51,926 nt of DNA, from NCBI RefSeq assembly GCF_000571935.1, contig NZ_ATAX01000019.1:1-51926 (forward strand), read 5' to 3'. The notes under the pieces are model-generated. The model ran no database searches, was not told the DNA's origin, and saw nothing but the letters and a program-made list of their open reading frames with translations. Of this stretch, positions 26,961 through 35,672 are shown one piece after another (the stretch's first letter is position 1; each line of letters starts with the position of its first letter). Position numbers and translations under genes: made by a program. The DNA is from Ruminococcus flavefaciens 007c (GTDB lineage: Bacteria; Bacillota; Clostridia; Oscillospirales; Ruminococcaceae).

Positions 26961-26999
26961 TATCAATAATACTTGTCAGGGACATTACCCTGATAAGAA

Positions 27000-27032
27000 A
27001 TCACCCTGCACAAATGCAAAGTGCAGGGTGAT
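27000..27032 (-). terminator. Hairpin after the large dockerin gene
   Basis: ATCACCCTGCAC pairs perfectly with GTGCAGGGTGAT around a nine-base loop. The U-tract on the minus strand (TTTCTT) is weak, so it may act as a terminator or as an mRNA 3'-end stabiliser. Confidence 0.6.
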
Positions 27033-27079
27033 CATTGATGATAATAATATTTAATGGTTGGCAGTTACTGCTTGGTTGA

Positions 27080-30000
27080 TCAATTTTTCTTTTTAAGATA
27101 TACGTCTATGAATGGAACAAAATAGAAATTCACGAAATTGAATTTCGTATCATTATCATAACCCTGAGTGCAGAAGCCGCGGTCATCAAGAACAATCACC
27201 GTATCCTTACTAACACTGTAATTGGCTACATCTCCTACATTAAGTTCAGGAAATTTAAGTTCGTTATCCCGCATAGAATAATCAACTGGATAGTTGAAAT
27301 TACCTGTTACTCGATATGCACCGGCATAATTTGCTTTTACTATCTTTTCACCAGCAGCATTTCCTTCTAACAACATTTCAACGCCCCTTCTATACTCTCG
27401 AGCATCAAGATTTGCTTCGTATCGATTTACACAAACTAACCCCTCAGATGTTGATGTAACAGTTCCACCCTCAACATTCCCCCAATTATTATAAGGTTTT
27501 ACATCATATTTTTGATGTGATGTAAAATCTATGATTGAATTTGGACTTGTATAATTAAAAGTTCCCATATTATCAGGATCATTATATTCCGTAAGAAGGA
27601 TACCCTCTTTATTATATACCGCTTCATAATGTCCATTAGTTGATATAAACTTTACGTTATATTCGCCTCTTGGTGAGAAATCGGTATTATTCATATGATA
27701 CATTGACGTGAAAGGCGACAACAGTTCCCATTCGCCTTTTTCAGCTATAAGGTCATCTAAAGTTGCTGGTGCTCGATTCAGCTTATTTCTGAAATAATGC
27801 ATCTCCTGTGTAATTTCTCCATATTCTTTAACGCAAAAAACAAATGTTTCGACAAAAGCTTCCCATCGATCATCTGGAATAGTATTCATATCAAATTTGT
27901 TTTCATACTTTTCAAAATCTTCCATCATATTATCAGCTAATTGTTTGCAATATTTCTTAAATGGGACTTTTACATCATCAAAAGGATTTACCTGATTTTT
28001 GGTTCTTTCAATTAAATCCTCAAAATACTTTTCTGATGCAAAATAGTCAAAATCATCGTTGTGATCGTCATCACTGTTATTATTGTTTTTACTTTCTCCG
28101 TCTGTATCATTTGTATTAGTATCCGGAAAATTTATTCCGCCTGTAACATCATCTTTTCCTTTAGTCCAAGTATAAGTGGCTTCATAAACTCCAAAAAGCT
28201 CAAAGCTTTTAGCTACACCGGCTGCATCTTGCTCTCTTAAATAATCGTATTTTTCATAGTCATAATAATCTATGATATAATACTTGCATGTCATAGTGAT
28301 CTTGTTTGTACTTTTATCATATGTATAATGTACAACATTACCTGCGTCTGCAGCATTGAATGTTCCGAACGCAGCAAGATTTAATGCAATGCTTACTCCA
28401 TTTACCAAAATATCTACACGATTATCAAAAGTACAGTGGCAGAATTCGCCGCCAGGCAGTGGATGTTCTCTGCTATTGGCTATGTATGCTTCATCGTAGC
28501 CTGAATTAATTTTATCCTCGACAGCTTTTTTGGCTTCTGCAATATTAGTTATATAATTTTTTCCATACTGATTATAAAGGCCTTGACTGTCTATAAAATA
28601 TTTATATGCAGGAACGAGTTTTCGAGAAGACCATTGCTCAATGCCTTGTGAATCTCCACCTATTCCTGTATAATAACTATAAAACACATCATGAGCATGG
28701 TAATCAAAAAGAGTTGAAGCGCATATTGCAGAATAGATTATAGTATCTTGCATAATATAATCTTTTTTTCTTTGCGCCTTATCCGAAAAAGCATCAAATA
28801 TATCTTTGTATGAACCATGTACTCCGGCACTGCCATAAACATTTTTATCAGTATGAAAAAATCCTAATTGTATTTCTTTTGTATATTTATCGTTATAGAA
28901 CTTAGTGGAATATGGAATGTACTCCATTCTTTCGTTATTTGTTTCCCCGTTGGGATTCTCTTTTCCATCTACAAATATGTACTTTGATCCGGATGCTTTG
29001 TTTTGCGGATTTCCGTTATTATCAGGTGAGCCATAATATGATAAATACGTATCGTTCATTACATCATGTGCAGCTAATAAAGCCCCGGCTGCATCATTGA
29101 CCTTTATGTATCTTCCTCCACACAATGAGAGGGTTTTTGCCATATCTGAATCATAGTTTTTTCCGAAATCAATAACATATACGCTGTTATGTGCCTGATC
29201 AATAAGCTTTACATAATTATCTACATAGGAATAATGCTCGGCATTTGTGCCGTCTGTCATGATTACTGTGGTATTCAGCACAGAGCTGTTCTTATCATCT
29301 TCGGCGTTCAGGCCCAATGTTATAAGATAAGTGTAAGGATCATATCTTTCAGTTCCGTACTCTCCCGATATCATTTTACGACAGTGCTCATTCAGTACAC
29401 CATCGCTGAAGTTCCTTTTATATCCGCCGCTTCCGCCTTTTCTATGATGAAATATCAGATAATCTTTATTGTCCCATAACTCAAGTATCCTGTCACAAAA
29501 AGCAACTGCATTATTATACTTTGTTGAATCGGCACTTTTAGGGAAATAATCCGTGTATATATCGAAATGCCTATTTATACCGGTCAACATATGCTGAGAA
29601 ATATAAGATTCTATTTGTTGAACACTAAACCTTTTCTTATCTACCACCGCATATGTTGAGAAATGTGTGGTGTCATATGTAACTGTATTGTTTTTCGTAT
29701 CAACTACGGTGTTATCCAGTAAAACCAGCTGATCGTTTTCAGTGTCATGCCAGATAATTCCAAGATCATTTTCGTCGGTGTCGCCAAGAGCAGCTTCATC
29801 ATATCTGAATGTTACCTTTGCATTTTCAAAGTCTGAACCAAAATAAATATCTACAGGAACACCTATGAGTCCCGGTGCAGAAGATGCTAACGAATCAATG
29901 TCATAAACATTAAGAAGGAACGTATTGCTGTTTATATCTCCGTTTGTTTCTGTATCAATATTTACAGAGAGCAGACCTTCTATCTCAGGTTCTTCCAGGC

Positions 30001-31306
30001 TTAAGGTTATTTCCTGCTGAATGATCTCCTCTGAATCAGGCACACCATTACTGTCTGTATCAGCTTTATTAGGATCAAATCCCATGTTTATATCTGCAAG
30101 ATCATTCAGACCGTCTTCGTCGGTATCATATCTGAGAGGATCAGTATTATATTTTAAGACTTCATCACCATCACTGATACCGTCATTGTCAGAATCAGAC
30201 ATATATGTATATGTACCGAGTTTAACTTCTTTTAAATTGCAGAGTCCGTCCTCGTCAGGATCTTCGGTATCATCGGTAATGCCATTTTCATCAGTATCGA
30301 CCGATAAAGGATCTGAACCAACCAAAATAAGCTCCTCATAATCGGTCAGTCCATCACCGTCTGTATCTGCTTTCTCAGGATCAGTTCCTAATTTTTCTTC
30401 AAAATAATTATTCAGCCCATCACTGTCAGTATCTCTGAGATCAGCGTCTGTTCTGGATAGGTTGTCCATATTAGCATTAATAATGATGATGCTGTTTGAG
30501 ATCTTTTTGCCCTTATTATCAGTTGCTGTTACAGTAACTGTGTTACTTCCTATATCAAGACCGAAATCAAAAATGCTCCAGGTATCATCTATCTTGATAT
30601 TTCCGGAAGAAACGTTTTTTTCATCTGCATTCTTTATCGTATACTCAAGCTTTGATATCCTGTCCTTGCCTGTTAAAGAGCCTTTAAGCTCAGTTACTGA
30701 TTCAGATACGGCGTACATATCCAGATCGTTCTTTCCAAAGCCTGTCATATCAAAACTGATACTGATATCTTCTGCTTCGGATTTACTGTTGTCATCGGTA
30801 TTATCGGAAGGAGAACCGTTTCCTTTTTCGGAACTGGTTGATATATAAGTATAGTATGAAAGAATGTTTGAAGCGTCAACAGCATCTACCTTTCCATCAT
30901 GATTAAAATCTGCTGCAAGCTTCTGCAATTCCGTGAAACCACCGTCATGATTAGTGGAAATACGAGCATAATACGCAAGAACAACGGATGCATCAACTGC
31001 ATCTATCATACCATCATTATTTACGTCACCAAGAGTATAATCAACAGGTGTTATTGATAATGTAGTAGAAGTTGATAAAACAGATGTTGAAGCACTTGTT
31101 GTTGAGGTATTTTTTGATACAGGTGCAGTAGTAGTGCTTTTACTTGAAGTTGTAGTGACAGTTGTTGTAGAAGCTTTCTGAGTTGTAGTAGTTTCCGCAG
31201 CGTTTGCTATAACCGAAGTATCAAAAGAACACTTCTGAATACAGTTAAATGAACCGTCCACTATTGTAAGTGCTAAAGCAGCGGCTATTATTTTTTTAAT
31301 TTTCAT
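27080..31306 (-). CDS. Large secreted dockerin protein with toxin-like C-terminus
   Basis: This 1408-residue exported protein begins with a signal peptide (about 1-37) and a Thr/Ser-rich linker (38-85). A type I dockerin follows (92-157) with two calcium loops (GDVNNDGMIDAVDAS and ADFNHDGKVDAVDAS), so it probably docks to a cohesin on a cellulosome or the cell surface. After an Ig-like stretch (200-278) come about seven thrombospondin-3-like DxDxDG repeats (286-430) and a domain ending TTHFSTYAVVD (437-557) that commonly precedes vWA domains. The next region (about 570-760) has the VIMTDGT and VYVIDFG strands of a vWA fold but no DxSxS metal site. Residues 1214-1276 (NGHYEAVYNKEG, NMGTFNY, DVKPYNNWGN) recall C-terminal segments of polymorphic toxins. 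AGGAGG precedes the ATG. The function is unknown. Confidence 0.75.
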   Translation of the reverse strand: MKIKKIIAAALALTIVDGSFNCIQKCSFDTSVIANAAETTTTQKASTTTVTTTSSKSTTTAPVSKNTSTTSASTSVLSTSTTLSITPVDYTLGDVNNDGMIDAVDASVVLAYYARISTNHDGGFTELQKLAADFNHDGKVDAVDASNILSYYTYISTSSEKGNGSPSDNTDDNSKSEAEDISISFDMTGFGKNDLDMYAVSESVTELKGSLTGKDRISKLEYTIKNADEKNVSSGNIKIDDTWSIFDFGLDIGSNTVTVTATDNKGKKISNSIIIINANMDNLSRTDADLRDTDSDGLNNYFEEKLGTDPEKADTDGDGLTDYEELILVGSDPLSVDTDENGITDDTEDPDEDGLCNLKEVKLGTYTYMSDSDNDGISDGDEVLKYNTDPLRYDTDEDGLNDLADINMGFDPNKADTDSNGVPDSEEIIQQEITLSLEEPEIEGLLSVNIDTETNGDINSNTFLLNVYDIDSLASSAPGLIGVPVDIYFGSDFENAKVTFRYDEAALGDTDENDLGIIWHDTENDQLVLLDNTVVDTKNNTVTYDTTHFSTYAVVDKKRFSVQQIESYISQHMLTGINRHFDIYTDYFPKSADSTKYNNAVAFCDRILELWDNKDYLIFHHRKGGSGGYKRNFSDGVLNEHCRKMISGEYGTERYDPYTYLITLGLNAEDDKNSSVLNTTVIMTDGTNAEHYSYVDNYVKLIDQAHNSVYVIDFGKNYDSDMAKTLSLCGGRYIKVNDAAGALLAAHDVMNDTYLSYYGSPDNNGNPQNKASGSKYIFVDGKENPNGETNNERMEYIPYSTKFYNDKYTKEIQLGFFHTDKNVYGSAGVHGSYKDIFDAFSDKAQRKKDYIMQDTIIYSAICASTLFDYHAHDVFYSYYTGIGGDSQGIEQWSSRKLVPAYKYFIDSQGLYNQYGKNYITNIAEAKKAVEDKINSGYDEAYIANSREHPLPGGEFCHCTFDNRVDILVNGVSIALNLAAFGTFNAADAGNVVHYTYDKSTNKITMTCKYYIIDYYDYEKYDYLREQDAAGVAKSFELFGVYEATYTWTKGKDDVTGGINFPDTNTNDTDGESKNNNNSDDDHNDDFDYFASEKYFEDLIERTKNQVNPFDDVKVPFKKYCKQLADNMMEDFEKYENKFDMNTIPDDRWEAFVETFVFCVKEYGEITQEMHYFRNKLNRAPATLDDLIAEKGEWELLSPFTSMYHMNNTDFSPRGEYNVKFISTNGHYEAVYNKEGILLTEYNDPDNMGTFNYTSPNSIIDFTSHQKYDVKPYNNWGNVEGGTVTSTSEGLVCVNRYEANLDAREYRRGVEMLLEGNAAGEKIVKANYAGAYRVTGNFNYPVDYSMRDNELKFPELNVGDVANYSVSKDTVIVLDDRGFCTQGYDNDTKFNFVNFYFVPFIDVYLKKKN

Positions 31307-31338
31307 AGATTCCTCCTATTAATCAGCCAATATGTTTT

Positions 31339-31367
31339 ATTATATATCTCTCATTCCTTTTTGTCAA
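31339..31367 (-). promoter_or_regulatory. Promoter of the large dockerin gene
   Basis: On the minus strand TTGACA (31367-31362), a 17-base spacer and TATAAT (31344-31339) form a perfect consensus promoter about 25 bases before the ribosome site. Confidence 0.8.
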
Positions 31368-31406
31368 ATCATTGATTGCTATAAAAAACTATCATTATCT
31401 TTGATA

Positions 31407-31430
31407 ACAAATAGTGCTTTAGGTCTCTTC
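31407..31430. repeat. Direct repeat, right copy
   Basis: ACAAATAGTGCTTTAGGTCT and the following CTTC match 26938-26960 apart from one indel and one substitution. It runs directly into a tRNA 3'-end relic. Confidence 0.5.
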
Positions 31431-31450
31431 GAATCCCCTATGCTCCACCA
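31428..31450 (+). other. tRNA 3'-end relic with CCA (possible att site)
   Basis: TTCGAAT is followed by CCCCT, ATGCTCC, A and CCA. That is exactly a T-loop, the 3' half of a five-base T-stem, seven acceptor bases, a discriminator A and CCA. The sequence before it cannot pair as the rest of a tRNA. Such 3' fragments are typically left where an integrative element recombines with a tRNA gene. No intact source tRNA is in the window, and I cannot assign the amino acid. Confidence 0.6.
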
Positions 31451-31794
31451 AGAAAAATGGCTATAAATATACGTTTCTTTATTTTGAGGGAACGCATATT
31501 TATTTAACCAAATGCTAAAGTGTCATAAATATGTCATAGTTGAAATTAAAAGCTATGAAAAGAAGTGAAAAAAGAAGCTTTCCAATAATCAAAGATCTCA
31601 AGTATAACCATAAAAAAACGTTAGTTATATGGTTAAGAATGATATGTTGAAAACTTTCAGACGAGAAACCTTATATATTGGTAGAAATCTAAGTTGATTT
31701 TATCTGTAATCTTTAAACTTTATAGATAACATATAAAATTAGCTCGTTCTGACTTAGAATGATGATTTTATAATAAAATAGGGAGGTGAAAATT
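31451..31794. other. Intergenic region without a clear gene
   Basis: This is AT-rich sequence between the tRNA relic and the small ORF. The only structure I see is an imperfect hairpin with TAACCAT/ATGGTTA arms (about 31605-31637) and a nearby ATGTCATA-type repeat. No convincing promoter is visible. Confidence 0.4.
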
Positions 31795-31992
31795 ATGTAT
31801 AGACTTATTCACAGAAGCAATGTAAATGCTGCAACAGATGCAAAGAATGATAATAACACAGTATCTATAGAAAAGCTTGAGGAACTTCTCTCTCAGGTTA
31901 AGCAGCTTAGGAACCACGATATAAGCATTAATACGAGAAAAAATGGAGTTGTTGAACTTACCATTGATGGAATCGTATATGAGACGATCTAA
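31795..31992 (+). CDS. Small hypothetical protein
   Basis: This 65-residue protein is not recognised. An in-frame GTG nine bases upstream is part of the GGGAGGTG ribosome site, so I place the start at the ATG at 31795. It has no signal peptide. It has a predicted helix (SIEKLEELLSQVKQL) followed by a strand-rich C-terminus (SINTRKNGVVELTIDGIVYET), a plausible small alpha/beta fold. It stands alone, followed by a large hairpin. Confidence 0.55.
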   Translation: MYRLIHRSNVNAATDAKNDNNTVSIEKLEELLSQVKQLRNHDISINTRKNGVVELTIDGIVYETI

Positions 31993-32025
31993 GTAATAAT
32001 AGACTATATTGTAGTATTTTTATAA

Positions 32026-32136
32026 CTTTCTGGAAAAGCTGGGGGATTATTTTTCACTACTAAAAACAATATTTTACGCGCGCAAAATATTTAGATATTG
32101 TTTTAAGAGATATAATCCCCAGATTCCAGAAAAAGT
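32026..32136. repeat. Large imperfect inverted repeat (hairpin)
   Basis: The outer arms pair ACTTTCTGGAA with TTCCAGAAAAAGT and CTGGGGGATTAT with ATAATCCCCAG. Inner arms pair AAAACAATAT (32063-32072) with ATATTGTTTT (32095-32104), and the tip contains CGCGCG. The ~110-base element could be an RNA structure, a strong bidirectional terminator without a U-tract, or a small non-autonomous mobile element. Confidence 0.6.
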
Positions 32137-32216
32137 AAAAATAATAGCTAAATAGCCAGCCTACATAAGAACGCTATATTTCATACAGGAGCGAATACTA
32201 ATGTAAGATATATATG

Positions 32217-32441
32217 TTATATAGTCGTATATCCTGCTGCTTTACGAAGTTTATTGAACTTCTTGAGCTGGGACTTCGTAAATCCTATTTGTGATAAGAT
32301 TTCTAGTATTTCATATGCATCCCCAGCATGAATCAGAGTATGAATATCCTTATGGATGATAACCAGATTATCAAATCTGTCAGTACCACCTTAACTTAAT
32401 GGGATTATATGATGACAGTAACGCTCCTCAAAACTGAAGGG
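32217..32441 (-). pseudogene. Relic of a group II intron maturase (HNH domain end)
   Basis: Translated on the minus strand, this stretch reads CHHIIPLS, then an in-frame TAA, then GGTDRFDNLVIIHKDIHTLI and on to NKLRKAAGYTTI and a stop at 32217. The CHH, GGTD-DNL and H-x3-H pattern is the C-terminal HNH endonuclease domain of group II intron reverse transcriptase/maturases. Only the last ~75 codons remain and one is a stop, so it is dead. No other intron part is recognisable. Confidence 0.6.
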
Positions 32442-32442
32442 G

Positions 32443-33252
32443 ATGTCTAATGCTCGTGAAGAATATAAAAAAGCATTGATAGGTGAGGCATCCCCATATG
32501 GTAATGCTCGCAATTATAAAAGAAAATCTCTCATGAAAATAGGTATATTACTGCACATTTTTGCAGATACTACCGCACATCAGATGTTTTCGGGGTTTAA
32601 ATCTGACGTAAACAATGTTAAGCTTATTAAAGTCATTAATAACCATACCGGTATGGATGAAACTTCCAAATATAGAGGTAATATAGTCAAATCTTTGGAG
32701 AAACTAAAGTCGTACTTTGTTGGCATACATCCTGTAGGACATATGATGATTGCACATATACCTGATTACACACATCTGACATTTACAATGGAGTATACCG
32801 ATGCTAAAGACCGGGTAGATCAGTACGTATGTAATAATACTGATAAATTCATCGATCGAAGTAAACAGATTCTGAATTACTTGCTTTCGTGTCGCGAACT
32901 TGATATGATATCTGACAGTGGTTGGAATAGTTGCTCAGCTAAACTCCAAGACTGCTTCCTGACTGATATATCAAAATGTTCGGATACAAAAGAGATGGTT
33001 AGAATATTAATTCCCAAATGGTCCTCTACTGGTGAAAGGTATTATTACAGCAGTGAAGAAATAAAGAAAGGATTCGTTCTTCAATCTATTGTTTTTGAGA
33101 ATACTGAAGATGATATTTCTGCAGCTCTTGAAGAAGTGCCCGAAGAACTTAGACCTTTATCTTCTACACATGCAAGCGATGACTTTTATTTATTCAACGT
33201 ATGTGCCGAAGAGGTATTGATAGACCTTTATGGTGCAAAACCCCGTTCATAA
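32443..33252 (+). CDS. DUF6765-like protein, probably 5'-truncated
   Basis: This 269-residue protein has the HIFADTTAHQMFSGF segment typical of DUF6765 proteins (an ADT-AHQ-FSG pattern with conserved histidines), near residue 38. The family normally has more sequence before this motif. The frame opens only a few codons upstream of the ATG, and GAAGGGG directly abuts the ATG, a poor start. The maturase relic ends exactly at this point. I infer that the original 5' end was lost, so the frame may be translated poorly or not at all. Family function is unknown to me; the histidines suggest metal binding. Confidence 0.5.
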   Translation: MSNAREEYKKALIGEASPYGNARNYKRKSLMKIGILLHIFADTTAHQMFSGFKSDVNNVKLIKVINNHTGMDETSKYRGNIVKSLEKLKSYFVGIHPVGHMMIAHIPDYTHLTFTMEYTDAKDRVDQYVCNNTDKFIDRSKQILNYLLSCRELDMISDSGWNSCSAKLQDCFLTDISKCSDTKEMVRILIPKWSSTGERYYYSSEEIKKGFVLQSIVFENTEDDISAALEEVPEELRPLSSTHASDDFYLFNVCAEEVLIDLYGAKPRS

Positions 33253-33274
33253 TATTTTTTAGTAATATAATTTA

Positions 33275-33316
33275 AACGTCCTGTAATAATCATTTGATTA
33301 CTTCAGGGCGTTTTTT
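33275..33316 (+). terminator. Terminator after the DUF6765-like gene
   Basis: AACGTCCTG pairs with CAGGGCGTT (one G-U) and the inner AAT-ATCA/TGATTA-like arms extend it. TTTTTT follows. Confidence 0.75.
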
Positions 33317-33457
33317 CATAATAGGTCATCAATATAGATATACACTCCCCTCGCCTCAAAATCAAGGCTTACAAATGATCTAGAATAAGAATTTGCGAAC
33401 TTATTATTTTGACAAGTTTCCATCAATCGCTTGTTTTTATACCATTCCTGTCCCATA

Positions 33458-33486
33458 TTGACAGAAAACATATACCATGATATAAT
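33458..33486 (+). promoter_or_regulatory. Promoter of the CHAP-dockerin gene
   Basis: TTGACA (33458-33463), a 17-base spacer and TATAAT (33481-33486) form a perfect consensus promoter about 50 bases before the ribosome site. Confidence 0.8.
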
Positions 33487-33543
33487 TTTTGTTGATTATT
33501 TATATAGTCACAAAAATCTATTTTGAAAGTGAAGGTGCAAAGG

Positions 33544-35349
33544 ATGAAGATATTTAAGAAACTTGCAGCTGTCGCAATGTCAGCAGCAATAACTGCGGGA
33601 AGCACATTTGTGGTCGGTATTTCTGCTTATGCCGGAAACAATGATTATTCGGTTCAGGAATTCAAAAACAACTGGAGCTCTATCATCAATGCAGAAAAAC
33701 AGAAATATCCGCAGACTGTAAATGGAAAACAGTGCTACTGGAACGGAGGTAATCTGGAGTCATATACTACTACCGCATGCAATCATCAGAAAAATAACAT
33801 GGATAATTGTAACTTCATGGATCAGGAGTATGTTTATGACAGTTCTAGTTATGACAAAACAGCGACATTAGCATCTGGTTCAGGTGACTATACTATAGTG
33901 CAAAAATACAATTGCTGTATGGCATTCGCAAGGAAGCTTCAATATGATGTTTTCGGTACTAAGAATATGGTACGTTATAATCTTACGAATGGAATATACT
34001 CTCTTCCTGACGGAACTAAAATGCTATATTATCCGCAGCCGGGAGATTTAGTACGCTTTGATAAAAATGAATCAGATCCAGAGCGTTTTCCCGGACATTC
34101 TATATTCTTGAGTGATGTGTCATCAAATTATCAGAAAATAAATATAGCGCAAAGCAATGCTCACGATACTTGCGCTATTGAATGGGATTCTACAACATAC
34201 GGCCCCAGAAACGAAAAAATTGATCTTACATACATCCGCTGTTATGCAACATATTTTGAACGTCCTATGATGGAAGGCGATATTAATCTTGATGGTATTG
34301 CAAACTACAAAGATGCAAATATTTTTAAGAATACCATTATGAAAAATGGATCAACATACTGTGATTGTCCATTAGCTATGTATGATGTTTCACATGATGG
34401 TAAGGTTGATACAAACGATTATTATGATTTGTTATATGGAATGAATTATAGTCCTCATTATTATAATCAAGGCAGAAGCGTAGTATCAGATTGGGTTTCA
34501 TGTTCTTATAAGGATTCTTTCTGTGACAATGGCTTATTCTATAAGAAGACAAGTTCAAATACAGCAACATTTGTTGGAACTATGAACAGAACACAGACTA
34601 TTATAGAAGTTCCGCCTACGGTAAAAGACAGCGCAACAGGTAATTCATATACAGTAACAGAAATCGGAGTTGACAGCGAAAAAGCACCAATGACAGATTA
34701 TATAAATAAAATACAAACACTATCGATCCCTGCTACTGTCACAAAGATAGGAAAAAAAGCATTATATTCCTGTGAAATTATGAATATCAATATCCCTACA
34801 GGATCAAAACTTCAGAAAATTGATGAATATGCCTTTGCGTACAGCAAATTAAAACAGGTTTCTTTCAGCGATGCAACATCATTAACTTCTATAGGGAACT
34901 ATGCATTTATGAACTGTCCGTCCTTGCGCGATTTTATTGCGCCATACAGCCTAAGTACCATAGGAGAAGAAGCCTTTGCCAACTGTAATCATATGCTCAG
35001 TTTCAGAACAGATGGCGATGGCAGTGGTAACTGCAATCTGAAAAGAATAGAGAATAATACCTTCAAAGGATGCACAAGTCTTGAGGTAGTAGAGATCAAG
35101 AATAATCTGAAATATTCTATCCTCCTTGGAACAGATGAGGGTATTTTTGACGTAGCCTGCCATTCAAAGCTTTACTTACCGAATACCACATCTGTTCAGG
35201 GAATTTTGTACCTGAATGATTCTGACAAGAAGCTTTTCAAGGATGGTAAAATGACTTTATTTGCAGGAAAATACAGGATTAAGAATCTGAACGGCATATC
35301 GCTTGTGAATAAAACTTCCACATCATTTGATAAGGTTATATTCCCATAA
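33544..35349 (+). CDS. Secreted CHAP-like amidase with dockerin and BspA-type repeats
   Basis: This protein has 601 residues from the ATG behind GAAGGTG; an in-frame TTG seven codons earlier is rejected. A signal peptide (1-31) is followed by a cysteine-peptidase/amidase-like domain of CHAP or NlpC/P60 type (about 40-235) with the catalytic-type Cys in NCCMAFARKL (Cys124/125) and His in FPGHSIFLS (His185). A divergent type I dockerin (244-300; GDINLDGIANYKDAN and YDVSHDGKVDTNDY) sits in the middle. About eight BspA-like leucine-rich repeats (355-580; VTEIGVDS, KIGKKALYSC, SIGNYAFMNC) complete it. It may cleave peptidoglycan or another amide while docked to a cohesin scaffold. A dockerin in mid-protein is unusual. 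Confidence 0.75.
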   Translation: MKIFKKLAAVAMSAAITAGSTFVVGISAYAGNNDYSVQEFKNNWSSIINAEKQKYPQTVNGKQCYWNGGNLESYTTTACNHQKNNMDNCNFMDQEYVYDSSSYDKTATLASGSGDYTIVQKYNCCMAFARKLQYDVFGTKNMVRYNLTNGIYSLPDGTKMLYYPQPGDLVRFDKNESDPERFPGHSIFLSDVSSNYQKINIAQSNAHDTCAIEWDSTTYGPRNEKIDLTYIRCYATYFERPMMEGDINLDGIANYKDANIFKNTIMKNGSTYCDCPLAMYDVSHDGKVDTNDYYDLLYGMNYSPHYYNQGRSVVSDWVSCSYKDSFCDNGLFYKKTSSNTATFVGTMNRTQTIIEVPPTVKDSATGNSYTVTEIGVDSEKAPMTDYINKIQTLSIPATVTKIGKKALYSCEIMNINIPTGSKLQKIDEYAFAYSKLKQVSFSDATSLTSIGNYAFMNCPSLRDFIAPYSLSTIGEEAFANCNHMLSFRTDGDGSGNCNLKRIENNTFKGCTSLEVVEIKNNLKYSILLGTDEGIFDVACHSKLYLPNTTSVQGILYLNDSDKKLFKDGKMTLFAGKYRIKNLNGISLVNKTSTSFDKVIFP

Positions 35350-35378
35350 GTCAGTAATTTCAATAGTTAAAGAGAAAA

Positions 35379-35407
35379 GGCAGCCTGTATTTACAGGCTG
35401 TCTTGTT
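35379..35407 (+). terminator. Terminator after the CHAP-dockerin gene
   Basis: CAGCCTGTA pairs perfectly with TACAGGCTG, followed by TCTTGTTTTA. Confidence 0.75.
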
Positions 35408-35538
35408 TTATATCTGCTGTTCAGTTAAGCCCTAGTGGTACGACTTATGAACTGGCTTAGCCTCTATTATGCATATATCGTTTGATGCTTACGTTAGTTT
35501 AAAAAAATCTTTATTACAGCTATCAATATGTTAAACTA

Positions 35539-35567
35539 TTGACTTATGATATAAAATATGTTATAAT
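35539..35567 (+). promoter_or_regulatory. Promoter of the S41 protease relic
   Basis: TTGACT (35539-35544), a 17-base spacer and TATAAT (35562-35567) lie about 105 bases before the ATG at 35673. Confidence 0.75.
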
Positions 35568-35672
35568 ATTATGGGGTTCAGGACTTATAAACGAAATAAG
35601 CGTTTTTTTCAACAGAGGAAAATGCTTTGTTTTTTGTACCTACCTGATAAAAAATTATCGAGGAGAATTATC

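Noticed and set aside
26693..27031. 112-codon plus-strand frame between the sigma gene and the dockerin gene
   Set aside because: It has no ribosome site, includes the terminator and repeat sequences, and its composition is not protein-like.
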